From Stutzerimonas zhaodongensis (GTDB taxonomy: Bacteria > Pseudomonadota > Gammaproteobacteria > Pseudomonadales > Pseudomonadaceae): a stretch of DNA of 64,000 nt. Below the pieces are notes generated by a model. It was not told the origin of the DNA, made no database searches, and worked only from the letters and a program-made list of their open reading frames with translations. A program made the position numbers and the translations under genes. The stretch covers positions 1 to 64,000 of the forward strand of contig NZ_RFFM01000003.1 in assembly GCF_003696365.1 (NCBI RefSeq), written 5' to 3'. This document shows, in pieces, positions 55,801-64,000 of this stretch. Position 1 is the first letter of the stretch. Every line of letters starts with the position of its first letter.

Positions 55801-55958
55801 ACCAGATCGGCATTCCTATCCACTGGGGTTTCAAGGGCGTGGCGAAAAAGGCACACCTGACAAACACCCTGACGCCCTTCGTGGGTGACGGCAATACACA
55901 GACACCGGAATTCAAGTCGTTCCTGGTGAACGTGGAACGAGTGGGAGGGACCGTCTGA
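52878..55958 (+). CDS. fdnG: Formate dehydrogenase-N/O alpha subunit, selenoprotein
   Basis: A 1026-residue molybdopterin formate dehydrogenase. The Tat signal is [22 protein letters not shown] and the 4Fe-4S cysteines are Cys52, 55, 59 and 94. At 53469-53471 an in-frame TGA stands where E. coli FdnG/FdoG have selenocysteine ([29 protein letters not shown]), giving Sec198. A hairpin with an AGGTCT loop follows. Translation continues in the same frame to 55958, with the MGD-binding regions intact. Naive gene calling splits it into 52878-53471 and 53484-55958. It oxidises formate to CO2 in the periplasm and passes electrons to fdnH. ATG overlaps nothing; AGGAGA lies upstream. Confidence 0.95.
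53469..53510 (+). promoter_or_regulatory. Bacterial SECIS element in fdnG
   Basis: It starts at the TGA codon. The apical part reads GGTGGC-AGGTCT-TGCCCC (53483-53500), with the AGGTCT loop and a bulged T in the stem, as in the E. coli fdhF/fdnG SECIS bound by SelB. Distance from TGA is the expected 11-20 bases. Confidence 0.85.
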
Positions 55959-56893
55959 TGCGTGGCGACCAGATCAATCTGCAGAACATCATTGCCCGTT
56001 CGGCGACCACCACGCCTTCGCCTCAGGTGCGCAGCGGCGGTATCGACAAGGTCACCAAGCTCATCGACGTGTCCGTCTGTATCGGCTGCAAAGCCTGTCA
56101 GGTGGCATGTTCCGAGTGGAATGACCTGCGCGACGACGTGGGTCATTGCGACGGGACCTATAACAACCCGCAGGACCTCTCGCCGGAGTCATTCGAAGTC
56201 ATGCGCTTCTCGGAATACGAGAATGAGCAAGGCAACCTCGAGTGGCTGATCCGCAAGGACAACTGCATGCATTGTGCCGAGCCGGGCTGCCTCAAGGCTT
56301 GCCCGTCACCCGGGGCGATCGTGCAGTACGCCAATGGGATCGTCGACTTCAACTCCGAGCACTGCATCGGCTGTGGCTATTGCGTGGCAGGTTGCCCCTT
56401 CGACATTCCGAGAATCTCGAAGAAGGACAACAAGGCATACAAGTGCACGCTCTGTTCCGACCGCGTGTTCAATGGGCTGGAGCCGGCGTGCGTCAAGAGC
56501 TGCCCGACATCGGCGATCATGTTCGGCACCAAGGAAGACATGCTCGACTATGGCGCCACCCGGGTCGCTGATCTACAGGGGCGGGGCTATGAGAACGCCG
56601 GCATCTACGATCCACCAGGCGTAGGCGGGACTCACGTGGTCTACGTGCTGCAGCATAACGACAAGCCGGAGATTTACAGCGGTTTGCCGCGAGACCCGCA
56701 CATCAGCCCCACCGTGGAGCTATGGAAGGGTGTGACCAAACCCATCATGTCGGTGGCGCTGGGCATGTCCGTGCTGGCTGGATTCTTCCATTACGTGATG
56801 AAAGGTCCGAAGGAAGAGCCGGAGGATGATCCTGATCCAGAATTGGCTGCGGCCGATCGTGAGCTGGATCGTCGCGAGGAGGACCGGCTATGA
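55958..56893 (+). CDS. fdnH: Formate dehydrogenase beta subunit (iron-sulfur)
   Basis: A 311-residue ferredoxin-like subunit carrying four 4Fe-4S clusters: [75 protein letters not shown]-terminal membrane anchor ([35 protein letters not shown]) and a charged tail place it on the periplasmic face. It passes electrons from the Sec/Mo centre to the cytochrome b subunit. Its ATG overlaps the fdnG stop (TGATG) and its end overlaps fdnI by four bases, so the three genes are translationally coupled. Confidence 0.95.
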   Translation: MRGDQINLQNIIARSATTTPSPQVRSGGIDKVTKLIDVSVCIGCKACQVACSEWNDLRDDVGHCDGTYNNPQDLSPESFEVMRFSEYENEQGNLEWLIRKDNCMHCAEPGCLKACPSPGAIVQYANGIVDFNSEHCIGCGYCVAGCPFDIPRISKKDNKAYKCTLCSDRVFNGLEPACVKSCPTSAIMFGTKEDMLDYGATRVADLQGRGYENAGIYDPPGVGGTHVVYVLQHNDKPEIYSGLPRDPHISPTVELWKGVTKPIMSVALGMSVLAGFFHYVMKGPKEEPEDDPDPELAAADRELDRREEDRL

Positions 56894-57582
56894 GCCATTC
56901 CAACGTCAAGCACGGCATCTTGCGGTACGGATGGTGGACTCGGGTGAACCACTGGCTCATCGCGATCAGCTTCACGCTGCTCGTGCTGAGCGGGCTCGCC
57001 TTGTTCTACCCGTTCTTTTTCGGCCTCACATCGCTGTTTGGCGGGCCGGAGCCGACGCGCATCGTGCACCCCTACATCGGCGTGTTCATGTCGCTGTTCT
57101 TCATCATTCAGGCGGTGCGCTTCTTTGGTGACAACCTGTTCCGTCGCCATGACGTGCAATGGATGAAGCAGATTCGCGACGTGCTCGGCAACCGCGATGA
57201 GCGGTTGCCGCCGGTGGGCAAGAACAACGCCGGGCAGAAGCTGGTGTACTGGATATTCCTGGCCACCGTACCGATCCTGCTCGTCACGGGTATCGTCCTG
57301 TGGCGGCCATGGATCGCCGACGACATGCCGGTTTGGGCGTTGCGCTGGGCGGTCACCATCCATGCCTACACGGCTTTCATCGCTATCATCACGCTGGTCA
57401 TTCATATCTACTCGGCCATCTGGGTGAAGGGCTCGGTAAGGGCGATGACACAGGGTCGGGTGAGCCATGCCTGGGCACGCCACCATCACGGGCTCTGGTA
57501 CGACGAGGTCCGCCGCAAGGAAGGGTACGACGATCCGGGCGGGCTTTCTCCTGACCGCGACGTGCCATCCAAACGAACTTAA
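56890..57582 (+). CDS. fdnI: Formate dehydrogenase gamma subunit (cytochrome b556)
   Basis: A 230-residue di-haem cytochrome b with four membrane helices. The haem-ligand histidines are likely in [23 protein letters not shown] (helix 1), [24 protein letters not shown] (helix 2), [31 protein letters not shown] (helix 4). Helix 3 is [25 protein letters not shown]. It reduces the quinone pool. The extra C-terminal sequence [15 protein letters not shown] is typical of Fdo/Fdn gamma subunits. ATGA overlap with fdnH; fdhE follows in nine bases. Confidence 0.94.
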   Translation: MSHSNVKHGILRYGWWTRVNHWLIAISFTLLVLSGLALFYPFFFGLTSLFGGPEPTRIVHPYIGVFMSLFFIIQAVRFFGDNLFRRHDVQWMKQIRDVLGNRDERLPPVGKNNAGQKLVYWIFLATVPILLVTGIVLWRPWIADDMPVWALRWAVTIHAYTAFIAIITLVIHIYSAIWVKGSVRAMTQGRVSHAWARHHHGLWYDEVRRKEGYDDPGGLSPDRDVPSKRT

Positions 57583-57591
57583 GGAGCAAAG

Positions 57592-58518
57592 GTGAACCAC
57601 TCTTACGGCAGTGCGCCTTCAGGGATCATGGAGGCGCCGAACGTGGTGTTGCCGGATGCCAAGGTGTTCAGCAAACGCGCGACTCGCCTGCGGGAACTGG
57701 TACAGCAAGTACCGCCGCTCGATGAGTTTCTGGCGTTCATGGCGCGCGTCGTCCAGGCCCAGCATCAGGTGCTCAATGAACGTGAGCCAGCTTGGAAGCC
57801 GGCAAGCGATGCCTTCGATCAAGCGTTGAAACATGGCATGCCTCCGCTCGGCTTCCAGGCGTTGCGTCGTGATGTGCAATGGAGCGAAGACCTGCGGGCG
57901 ATGCTCGACGCCATCGAACTGCACGTCGGTGAGCGTCAGCGTCCGTTACTCAAGGCGTTGCGCCAGATGGATCAGGACGGGCTGGACGCCTTGGCCGAGG
58001 ACGTGCTCGAGGCGAACCCCGGAACCGAAACGACACGACCCTTGTTGCCGCTGGTGGCGGCTGCGCTGCAGATCAGTTGGCTGCGCCTGGCCATGTCGTT
58101 GCCTCGGCCGCCCGAAAAGCCTACAGGCGAAGCGCGGGCGCTGTGCCCTTGCTGCGGTGCGCCGCCGGTCGCGAGCGTCATTCATAACGAACGCCATCGA
58201 GCTGGCGTGCGGTATCTGCATTGCTCGCTTTGCGCTACCGAGTGGCACCTCGAACGCATCAAATGCAGCGTCTGTGACAGCCCCGGTAAGCTGATCTATC
58301 TGTCTCTCGATGACGAGCAAGGGAAGCCGTTCTTACCGGTACAGGCCGAAGCCTGCGGCGAGTGCCATAGCTATCTGAAAATCATGCAGCGCGAGGTTCA
58401 CGGTCGCGCAGATCCGGTAGCGGACGATCTGGCCACCTTGGCGCTCGATCTGCTTCTGGCCGAAGAGGGCGAATACGGTCGCAGCGGTTACAACCCTCTG
58501 CTGATTGCGGGCGACTGA
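57592..58518 (+). CDS. fdhE: Formate dehydrogenase accessory protein FdhE
   Basis: A 308-residue cytosolic maturation factor for Tat-exported formate dehydrogenases. It has four CxxC pairs in the C-terminal half (CPCCG, HCSLC, CSVCD, CGECH), which bind iron in rubredoxin-like fashion in E. coli FdhE. The N-terminal half is helical. It starts with GTG at 57592 behind a strong AAGGAGCAAA; no ATG fits as well. FdhE is needed for activation of the alpha subunit before export. selA, selB and selC, often next in Pseudomonas, are not in the window, so selenocysteine insertion genes must lie elsewhere. Confidence 0.93.
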   Translation: MNHSYGSAPSGIMEAPNVVLPDAKVFSKRATRLRELVQQVPPLDEFLAFMARVVQAQHQVLNEREPAWKPASDAFDQALKHGMPPLGFQALRRDVQWSEDLRAMLDAIELHVGERQRPLLKALRQMDQDGLDALAEDVLEANPGTETTRPLLPLVAAALQISWLRLAMSLPRPPEKPTGEARALCPCCGAPPVASVIHNERHRAGVRYLHCSLCATEWHLERIKCSVCDSPGKLIYLSLDDEQGKPFLPVQAEACGECHSYLKIMQREVHGRADPVADDLATLALDLLLAEEGEYGRSGYNPLLIAGD

Positions 58519-58754
58519 TCACTCGAACAGACATGCTCCCCATCTGCTACAGCCTGGTCGCCTGAGGCGTCCAGGCTTGTGGAATTTGAACACTTCGCAG
58601 CTTTTCACCTACGGTGAGCATGTTGTGGCGCCTCCTGCCGTGCGGGTGGTCCGCATAGCTATCCCGGCGCGTTGCTGATCCATGATCGCCGTTCCCCACC
58701 CTGCATATCCGACAAGGCGCGTAACGTCTGTCGTGTACCGGCGTGCAACTGCGC

Positions 58755-58772
58755 GCTAGACGTCCGTCTAGC
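58755..58772. promoter_or_regulatory. Inverted repeat upstream of glgE
   Basis: GCTAGACG-TC-CGTCTAGC, perfect 8-base arms. Located about 150 bases upstream of the glgE start. It could be a regulator-binding palindrome for the glucan/trehalose genes. Confidence 0.4.
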
Positions 58773-58815
58773 TGAACTTTTACAGCCTCCCTTGGTTCGG
58801 AAGAACAGAGCCCGA

Positions 58816-58837
58816 AAAAGCCCGTCCGTGGGCTTTT
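58816..58837 (+). terminator. Rho-independent-type hairpin upstream of glgE
   Basis: AAAAGCCC, six-base loop, GGGCTTTT. A compact hairpin ending in Ts, symmetrical enough to act in either direction. It probably insulates glgE from fdhE transcription, or acts as a leader attenuator if the glgE promoter is upstream of it. Confidence 0.55.
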
Positions 58838-58920
58838 ACACGGCAAACCCGCCCGCCGTACCCGCCATGACGCGGGTTGGGTTTGTTGTATTGCTACCTA
58901 GTTACCCAGGAGCCCGTTCG

Positions 58921-60933
58921 ATGAGCGACGCACAACCGCACGTAACGATTCATCCCCGTCTGGAACAAGCTTTGAAAATGCCGCGAATTGCCATCGAGTC
59001 GACCGAGCCGGTCCTCGACGGTGGTCGATTTGCAGCCAAAGCGATAATTGGCCATCCCGTTAATGTCGCCAGCAAGATCTTTGCCGATGGCCATGACCAG
59101 CTCGGTGCAGCCATCTGCTGGCGCACCAAGGATGAAAGCAGTTGGCGTCGTACGCGCCTGAAGCTCATCGGCAACGACAGCTGGGAGGGCGTGTTCACCC
59201 CGACGCAGGTCGCCAGTCATGAATTCATGATCGAAGCCTGGTGGGATATTTACGAGACCTACCGCTACGAACTCTCCAAGAAGCATGTGGCAGGCGTACC
59301 GGTTCAGCTTGAGCTTGAAGAAGGTCGACTGCTTCTGGAGCGTGCGAGTGCGCGGGCCCAGGGCGAGACCAAGGCCATCATCGACGATGTGCTGCACCGT
59401 CTCACGACCTCGCATCTGGATGACGAGCGCGTATCGCTCATGCTTGCTGCCGAGACCGCCGCTGCGATGGCTGATGCAGACCCCCGCGAGCATTGCAGCC
59501 AAAGCCCGGTGTACCCGATCGAAGTTGAGCGCCCGCTGGCACAGTTTGCCAGCTGGTACGAGCTGTTTCCGCGCTCGGAAACGGATGACCCGAATCGTCA
59601 CGGCACCTTTCGCGATGTTCACAAGCGGCTGCCGTCGATTCGCGACATGGGCTTCGACGTGCTGTATTTCACGCCGATCCATCCCATTGGCCGCCAGCAT
59701 CGCAAAGGGCCCAACAACACCCTGCAAGCCGGCCCCAACGATCCGGGCAGCCCATACGCCATCGGCAGTGAAGCCGGTGGTCACGATGCTGTGCATCCGG
59801 ATCTCGGCACGCTCGATGATTTCCGCGAGCTGGTCGCCGCGTCACGCGAACACGGATTGGAGATCGCACTCGACTTCGCCATTCAATGTTCCCAGGACCA
59901 TCCGTGGCTGAACGAACATCCCGGCTGGTTCTCCTGGCGCCCGGACGGGACCATTCGATACGCCGAAAACCCGCCGAAGAAGTACCAGGACATCGTCAAC
60001 GTCGACTTCTACGCCGAGGACGCCATGCCCGGATTGTGGCTCGCCCTGCGTGACGTGATCTGGCATTGGGTCGAGCAGGGCGTGAAGATCTTCCGCGTGG
60101 ACAACCCGCACACCAAGCCTCTGCCGTTCTGGGAGTGGATGATTGCCGACATCCGCGAGCGCGATCCGGATGTGATGTTCCTCTCCGAGGCGTTCACCAA
60201 GCCGGCGATGATGGCGCGCCTGGGCAAGGTCGGGTTCAACCAGAGCTACACCTATTTCACCTGGCGTAACACCAAGGCTGAGTTGAGTGAGTACCTCACC
60301 GAGCTGAACGAACCGCCATTGCGTGATTGCTATCGTCCGAACTTCTTCGTCAATACGCCGGACATCAACCCGTTCTTCCTGCATGACTGTGGTCGAGCCG
60401 GTTTCCTCATCCGGGCCGCATTGGCGACCATGGGTTCGGGGCTTTGGGGCATGTATTCCGGGTTTGAACTGTGCGAGTCGGCAGCGCTACCTGGCAAAGA
60501 GGAATATCTGGACTCGGAGAAGTACCAGATCCGCGTGCGTGACTATCACGCGCCGGGCAACATCATTGCCGAGATCGCTCAACTGAACCGCATCCGTCGT
60601 CAAAACCCGGCACTGCAAACCCATCTGGGCTTCATGGCTTACACCGCCTACAACGACAACATCCTGTTCTTCGGTAAGCGCACGCCGGACCGCTCCAACT
60701 TCATTCTGGTCGCGATCAGCCTCGATCCGCACAACGCCCAGGAAGCGCATTTCGAATTGCCGCTTTGGGAACTGGGCCTGCCGGACCACGCCGAAACCCG
60801 CGGTGAAGACCTCATGAATGGTCATCGCTGGACTTGGTACGGCAAGACTCAATGGATGCGAATCGAACCCTGGCATCAGCCGTTCGGCATCTGGAGATTC
60901 ACTGCAAACGAAGTAGACCCTGACCTGAAGTGA
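58921..60933 (+). CDS. glgE: Alpha-1,4-glucan:maltose-1-phosphate maltosyltransferase GlgE
   Basis: A 670-residue GH13_3 enzyme that extends alpha-1,4-glucan with maltose from maltose-1-phosphate. The nucleophile Asp394 is in GVKIFRVDNPHTKPLPFWEW, acid/base Glu423 in DVMFLSEAFTKP and the third carboxylate Asp481 in FVNTPDINPFF. The N-terminal immunoglobulin-like and S domains (residues about 1-200) are present. The frame is open back to 58672, but the ATG at 58921 has AGGAG eight bases upstream and begins the family region (MSDAQPHVTIHPRLEQALKMPRIAIE). Together with the next gene it forms the trehalose to maltose-1-phosphate to glucan route. P. aeruginosa has the same pair near its ku gene. 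Confidence 0.94.
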   Translation: MSDAQPHVTIHPRLEQALKMPRIAIESTEPVLDGGRFAAKAIIGHPVNVASKIFADGHDQLGAAICWRTKDESSWRRTRLKLIGNDSWEGVFTPTQVASHEFMIEAWWDIYETYRYELSKKHVAGVPVQLELEEGRLLLERASARAQGETKAIIDDVLHRLTTSHLDDERVSLMLAAETAAAMADADPREHCSQSPVYPIEVERPLAQFASWYELFPRSETDDPNRHGTFRDVHKRLPSIRDMGFDVLYFTPIHPIGRQHRKGPNNTLQAGPNDPGSPYAIGSEAGGHDAVHPDLGTLDDFRELVAASREHGLEIALDFAIQCSQDHPWLNEHPGWFSWRPDGTIRYAENPPKKYQDIVNVDFYAEDAMPGLWLALRDVIWHWVEQGVKIFRVDNPHTKPLPFWEWMIADIRERDPDVMFLSEAFTKPAMMARLGKVGFNQSYTYFTWRNTKAELSEYLTELNEPPLRDCYRPNFFVNTPDINPFFLHDCGRAGFLIRAALATMGSGLWGMYSGFELCESAALPGKEEYLDSEKYQIRVRDYHAPGNIIAEIAQLNRIRRQNPALQTHLGFMAYTAYNDNILFFGKRTPDRSNFILVAISLDPHNAQEAHFELPLWELGLPDHAETRGEDLMNGHRWTWYGKTQWMRIEPWHQPFGIWRFTANEVDPDLK

Positions 60934-61079
60934 TTTCTAGGTTTAGCCATTTATGCGTTATATATCAACGGATTATGCTTAAAACCTTCTGTTGGTTCTA
61001 GCTGGCCCGTTGCATCACTTTGTAGGCCTGCGCCATTCACCTGGGTGAGCGGCGCCGAGGACACAAAAGGAACGAGAAC

Positions 61080-64000
61080 ATGGCCAAAGCGCGCAAACCT
61101 GCCGCCTTCATCAAGGACCCCCTCTGGTACAAAGATGCGGTGGTCTATCAGGTTCACCTCAAGTCCTTCTACGACTCGAACAATGATGGCGTCGGTGATT
61201 TCCAAGGACTGATCGAGAAGCTCGATTACATCGCCGATCTAGGCGTCAATACGATCTGGTTGCTGCCTTTCTATCCATCGCCACGCCGTGACGATGGCTA
61301 CGATATTGCCGAATACCGCGGTGTACATCCGGACTACGGCACCATGGCAGACGCTCGACGCTTCATCGCCGAGGCGCACAAGCGTGGGCTGCGTGTCATC
61401 ACCGAGTTGGTCATCAACCATACCTCCGATCAGCATCCGTGGTTCCAGCGTGCGCGCAAAGCCAAGAAGGGCTCGGCGGCTCGTGACTTCTACGTCTGGT
61501 CGGACACCGACGACAAATACGACGGCACCCGGATCATCTTCCTCGATACCGAGACGTCGAACTGGACGTGGGACCCGGTTGCTCAGCAATACTTCTGGCA
61601 CCGCTTCTATTCCCACCAGCCGGACCTGAATTTCGACAACCCGCAGGTAATGAAGGCGGTCTTGAGCGTCATGCGCTACTGGCTCGATCTCGGGATCGAT
61701 GGCCTGCGTCTGGACGCGATTCCATACCTGGTCGAACGCGACGGCACCAATAACGAAAACCTCCCTGAAACCCACGTGGTGCTAAAGCAGATTCGCGCCG
61801 AGATCGACGCGAATTACCCAGACCGCATGCTACTGGCCGAGGCCAATCAATGGCCTGAAGACACGCAGCTGTACTTTGGCGGGGAAGACGGTGGATTGGG
61901 CGATGAATGCCATATGGCGTTTCACTTTCCGCTGATGCCGCGCATGTACATGGCGTTGGCGCAGGAAGACCGTTTCCCGATCACTGACATCCTCAGGCAG
62001 ACGCCGGACATTCCGGAGAACTGCCAGTGGGCGATCTTCCTGCGTAACCATGACGAGCTGACGCTGGAAATGGTGACCGACAAGGAGCGTGATTACCTTT
62101 GGAACTATTACGCCAGTGACAAGCGTGCCCGGATCAACCTGGGCATTCGTCGTCGACTCGCACCGCTGCTGGAGCGTGATCGTCGGCGCATCGAATTGTT
62201 GAACAGTCTGCTCTTGTCCATGCCCGGCACACCGGTGATCTATTACGGTGACGAGATCGGCATGGGCGACAACATCTTTCTCGGCGACCGCGACGGTGTA
62301 CGTACACCGATGCAATGGTCGGTGGACCGCAACGGCGGTTTCTCGCGCGCTGATCCGCCAAGCCTGGTGCTGCCGCCGATCATGGACCCGCTGTATGGCT
62401 ATCAGGCGATCAACGTCGAGGCGCAGCAGCGTGATCCGCATTCGTTGCTGAACTGGACGCGTCGTTTGCTCTCCATTCGCAAGCAATTCAAGGCGTTCGG
62501 TCGTGGCACCTTGAAAATGCTGGCGCCGAGCAACCGCAGAATTCTTGCGTACATCCGCGAGTTCACCACGCCGACCGGCGAGACGGAGGTGATTTTCTGC
62601 GTGGCCAACGTATCGCGCTCGGCGCAGGCCGCGGAGCTGGAGCTTTCCCATTACGCCGGCATGGTGCCGGTAGAAATGGTGGGCGGCAGTGCCTTCCCCC
62701 CGATTGGCCAGCTGCCATACCTGCTGACGCTACCGCCTTTCGGCTTCTACTGGTTCCAGTTGGCAACCAGTCATCAAATGCCAAGTTGGCACCAGGAACC
62801 GGTGGAAACCATGCCTGACTTTCAAACCCTGGTGCTCAAGCGTCTCGACACGCTCACCACGGCCAACAAGAAGATTCTCGAGACCGAGGCCCTTCCAGCT
62901 TACCTGCCGAAGCGGCGCTGGTTCGCCAGCAAGGACGCCAAGATCGATTCGATCAAGATCTGCTACAGCGTCCCCTTCGGTAATCCGCAACGGCCGGTGC
63001 TGCTCAGCGAGGTTGCGGTGGAAGCCGCAGGGCGTACCGACATGTACCAGCTGCCGCTGGGCTTTCTCGATGAAGGCGAGTTCGATATCGCCTTGCCGCA
63101 GCAGTTGGCGATGGCGCGGGTTCGTCGAGGTCCCCAGGTTGGGCTGTTGACCGACGCCTTCGCGCTTAACCAGTTCGTGCTGGGCGTGATCCAGGCGCTG
63201 CGCGAGGGGCAGGTGCTGGCGTGCGGTGACGGAGAAATTCGTTTCGAGGCTATCGGTGGCCTTGCCGACATGGAGCTGCCGGCTGACGCCGAGGTTCGCT
63301 ATCTCACGGCAGAGCAATCCAATAGCTCAGCGATCATCGGCAGCAGCATGATGATCAAGGTCCTGCGCCGGGTTTCTGCGGGCGTGCACCCCGAGCTGGA
63401 AATGGGGCGCTTCCTTACCGAGCAGGGCTTCACCCATATCTCGGCAATGCTCGGCCAGGTGACCCGCGTGGATAAGCAGGGTATGCAGCATGCGTTGATG
63501 GTCGTCCAGCGTTTCCTGGATAACCAGGGCGATGCCTGGGAATGGTCGCTCAATACACTGGACCGGGCGGTGCGCGATCAGATCGCTGGCGGGGTGTCGC
63601 TGCACGAAAATCAGTTCAGCGCGTTGGAGGAACTTGAAGCCTTCAACCGGTTGCTGGGACAACGCCTGGGCGAAATGCACATGGCGTTGGCAGCGCAAAC
63701 CGATGACGCAGCCTTTGCCAGCGAGCCGACTCGCTCAGCCGACACCAAGGATTGGACCAAAGCCATTTCCGGTCAGGTCGAGCGCGCGCTGGATCTGCTG
63801 GAGAGCCGTCGTGGCGACCTGGACCGCAAGGGCGCAGGGCTCGTCGATCAACTGCAGAAGCAGCGCAAACAGCTGATGGGTGAGGTCAAGCGTCTGGCTG
63901 ATCGGACCGTCGGTGGGCTGCGTATCCGGGTCCATGGCGACCTGCACCTTGGCCAGGTGCTAGTGGCCCAGGGTGATGCCTATTTCATCGACTTCGAGGG
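61080..64000 (+). CDS. treS: Trehalose synthase-maltokinase fusion (TreS-Mak), 3' end outside window
   Basis: An open frame of 973 codons to the window edge. Residues about 10-560 are a GH13 trehalose synthase that interconverts trehalose and maltose: nucleophile Asp212 (GLRLDAIPYL), acid Glu254 (LLAEANQWPED), Asp325 (LRNHDELTLEM). After a beta domain the second half is a maltokinase, which phosphorylates maltose to maltose-1-phosphate for GlgE. Its start is LPKRRWFASKDAKI, and the kinase motif HGDLHLGQ (His952, Asp954) with FIDFEG lies at the very end. About 130-150 residues should be missing. AAGGAACGAG precedes the ATG at 61080. Confidence 0.94.
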   Translation, partial: MAKARKPAAFIKDPLWYKDAVVYQVHLKSFYDSNNDGVGDFQGLIEKLDYIADLGVNTIWLLPFYPSPRRDDGYDIAEYRGVHPDYGTMADARRFIAEAHKRGLRVITELVINHTSDQHPWFQRARKAKKGSAARDFYVWSDTDDKYDGTRIIFLDTETSNWTWDPVAQQYFWHRFYSHQPDLNFDNPQVMKAVLSVMRYWLDLGIDGLRLDAIPYLVERDGTNNENLPETHVVLKQIRAEIDANYPDRMLLAEANQWPEDTQLYFGGEDGGLGDECHMAFHFPLMPRMYMALAQEDRFPITDILRQTPDIPENCQWAIFLRNHDELTLEMVTDKERDYLWNYYASDKRARINLGIRRRLAPLLERDRRRIELLNSLLLSMPGTPVIYYGDEIGMGDNIFLGDRDGVRTPMQWSVDRNGGFSRADPPSLVLPPIMDPLYGYQAINVEAQQRDPHSLLNWTRRLLSIRKQFKAFGRGTLKMLAPSNRRILAYIREFTTPTGETEVIFCVANVSRSAQAAELELSHYAGMVPVEMVGGSAFPPIGQLPYLLTLPPFGFYWFQLATSHQMPSWHQEPVETMPDFQTLVLKRLDTLTTANKKILETEALPAYLPKRRWFASKDAKIDSIKICYSVPFGNPQRPVLLSEVAVEAAGRTDMYQLPLGFLDEGEFDIALPQQLAMARVRRGPQVGLLTDAFALNQFVLGVIQALREGQVLACGDGEIRFEAIGGLADMELPADAEVRYLTAEQSNSSAIIGSSMMIKVLRRVSAGVHPELEMGRFLTEQGFTHISAMLGQVTRVDKQGMQHALMVVQRFLDNQGDAWEWSLNTLDRAVRDQIAGGVSLHENQFSALEELEAFNRLLGQRLGEMHMALAAQTDDAAFASEPTRSADTKDWTKAISGQVERALDLLESRRGDLDRKGAGLVDQLQKQRKQLMGEVKRLADRTVGGLRIRVHGDLHLGQVLVAQGDAYFIDFE

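Larger units (their letters stand above)
58519..58920. other. Intergenic region between the formate dehydrogenase operon and glgE
   Basis: No gene seen; a check for the selenocysteine tRNA was negative. Two elements stand out: the inverted repeat at 58755-58772 and the terminator-like hairpin at 58816-58837. The glgE ribosome site AGGAG is at about 58902. Confidence 0.55.

Noticed and set aside
58519..58671. Possible selenocysteine tRNA (selC) after fdhE
   Set aside because: No extended acceptor stem, anticodon TCA loop or 3' CCA-type tail could be found on either strand.

Overview
The window is GC-rich chromosomal DNA from a gamma-proteobacterium, most likely Pseudomonas in the broad sense and probably close to the P. 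stutzeri group (Stutzerimonas). The inference rests on three DUF2790 secreted small proteins, a mexS/mexT/mexEF-oprN locus in its Pseudomonas order, a muxABC-opmB operon, and a Ku/LigD plus GlgE/TreS stress region like one in P. aeruginosa. No rRNA, tRNA, CRISPR array, integrase or intact insertion sequence was found. The species assignment is inference from gene content; no search was run.

Layout. 0-7.5 kb: a TetR regulator, a hotdog thioesterase, a FabF-like ketoacyl synthase, a LysR regulator divergent from a DUF2790 gene, a short-chain dehydrogenase with an export-like leader, and a TLC/MFS-like carrier. 7.5-16.3 kb: ohr, a secreted alpha/beta hydrolase, a ferric-reductase-like membrane protein and a two-component system (histidine kinase and OmpR-type regulator). 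Divergent from that system are two tandem DUF2790 genes, a secreted protein with three 17-residue GFSRT repeats, and a DipZ-type thiol-redox protein. Two copies of an unrecognised small reading frame (one intact, one frameshifted) lie at 8.0 and 15.6 kb. 16.5-31 kb: an orphan curlin-repeat protein, a DUF6644-like/DUF6152 pair, two regulator-linked NAD(P)-dependent oxidoreductase loci (LysR and HxlR), (S)-ureidoglycine aminohydrolase, a dCache chemoreceptor, an XdhC-type factor and a MurJ-like flippase.

31-50 kb is an efflux block. muxABC-opmB runs rightward. mexEF-oprN runs leftward toward it, controlled by mexT with divergent mexS. A lone DctP binding protein sits between the two. 49.8-64 kb is a stress and energy block. 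It holds a YghA-like dehydrogenase, ku, a polymerase-only LigD, a complete membrane formate dehydrogenase (fdnGHI plus fdhE) whose catalytic subunit reads an in-frame TGA as selenocysteine, then glgE and a TreS-maltokinase fusion cut by the right edge.

How it fits together: the efflux systems and aldehyde/quinone-type oxidoreductases handle toxic and electrophilic compounds. The ohr, DipZ and DUF2790 genes look like envelope redox or metal defence. Ku/LigD and the GlgE-TreS alpha-glucan/trehalose route fit desiccation and DNA-damage survival. Formate dehydrogenase feeds electrons to the quinone pool. Least explained are the GFSRT-repeat protein and its DUF2790/DipZ neighbours, the orphan curlin-repeat protein, the paired small ORFs and several clean palindromes at divergent promoters.
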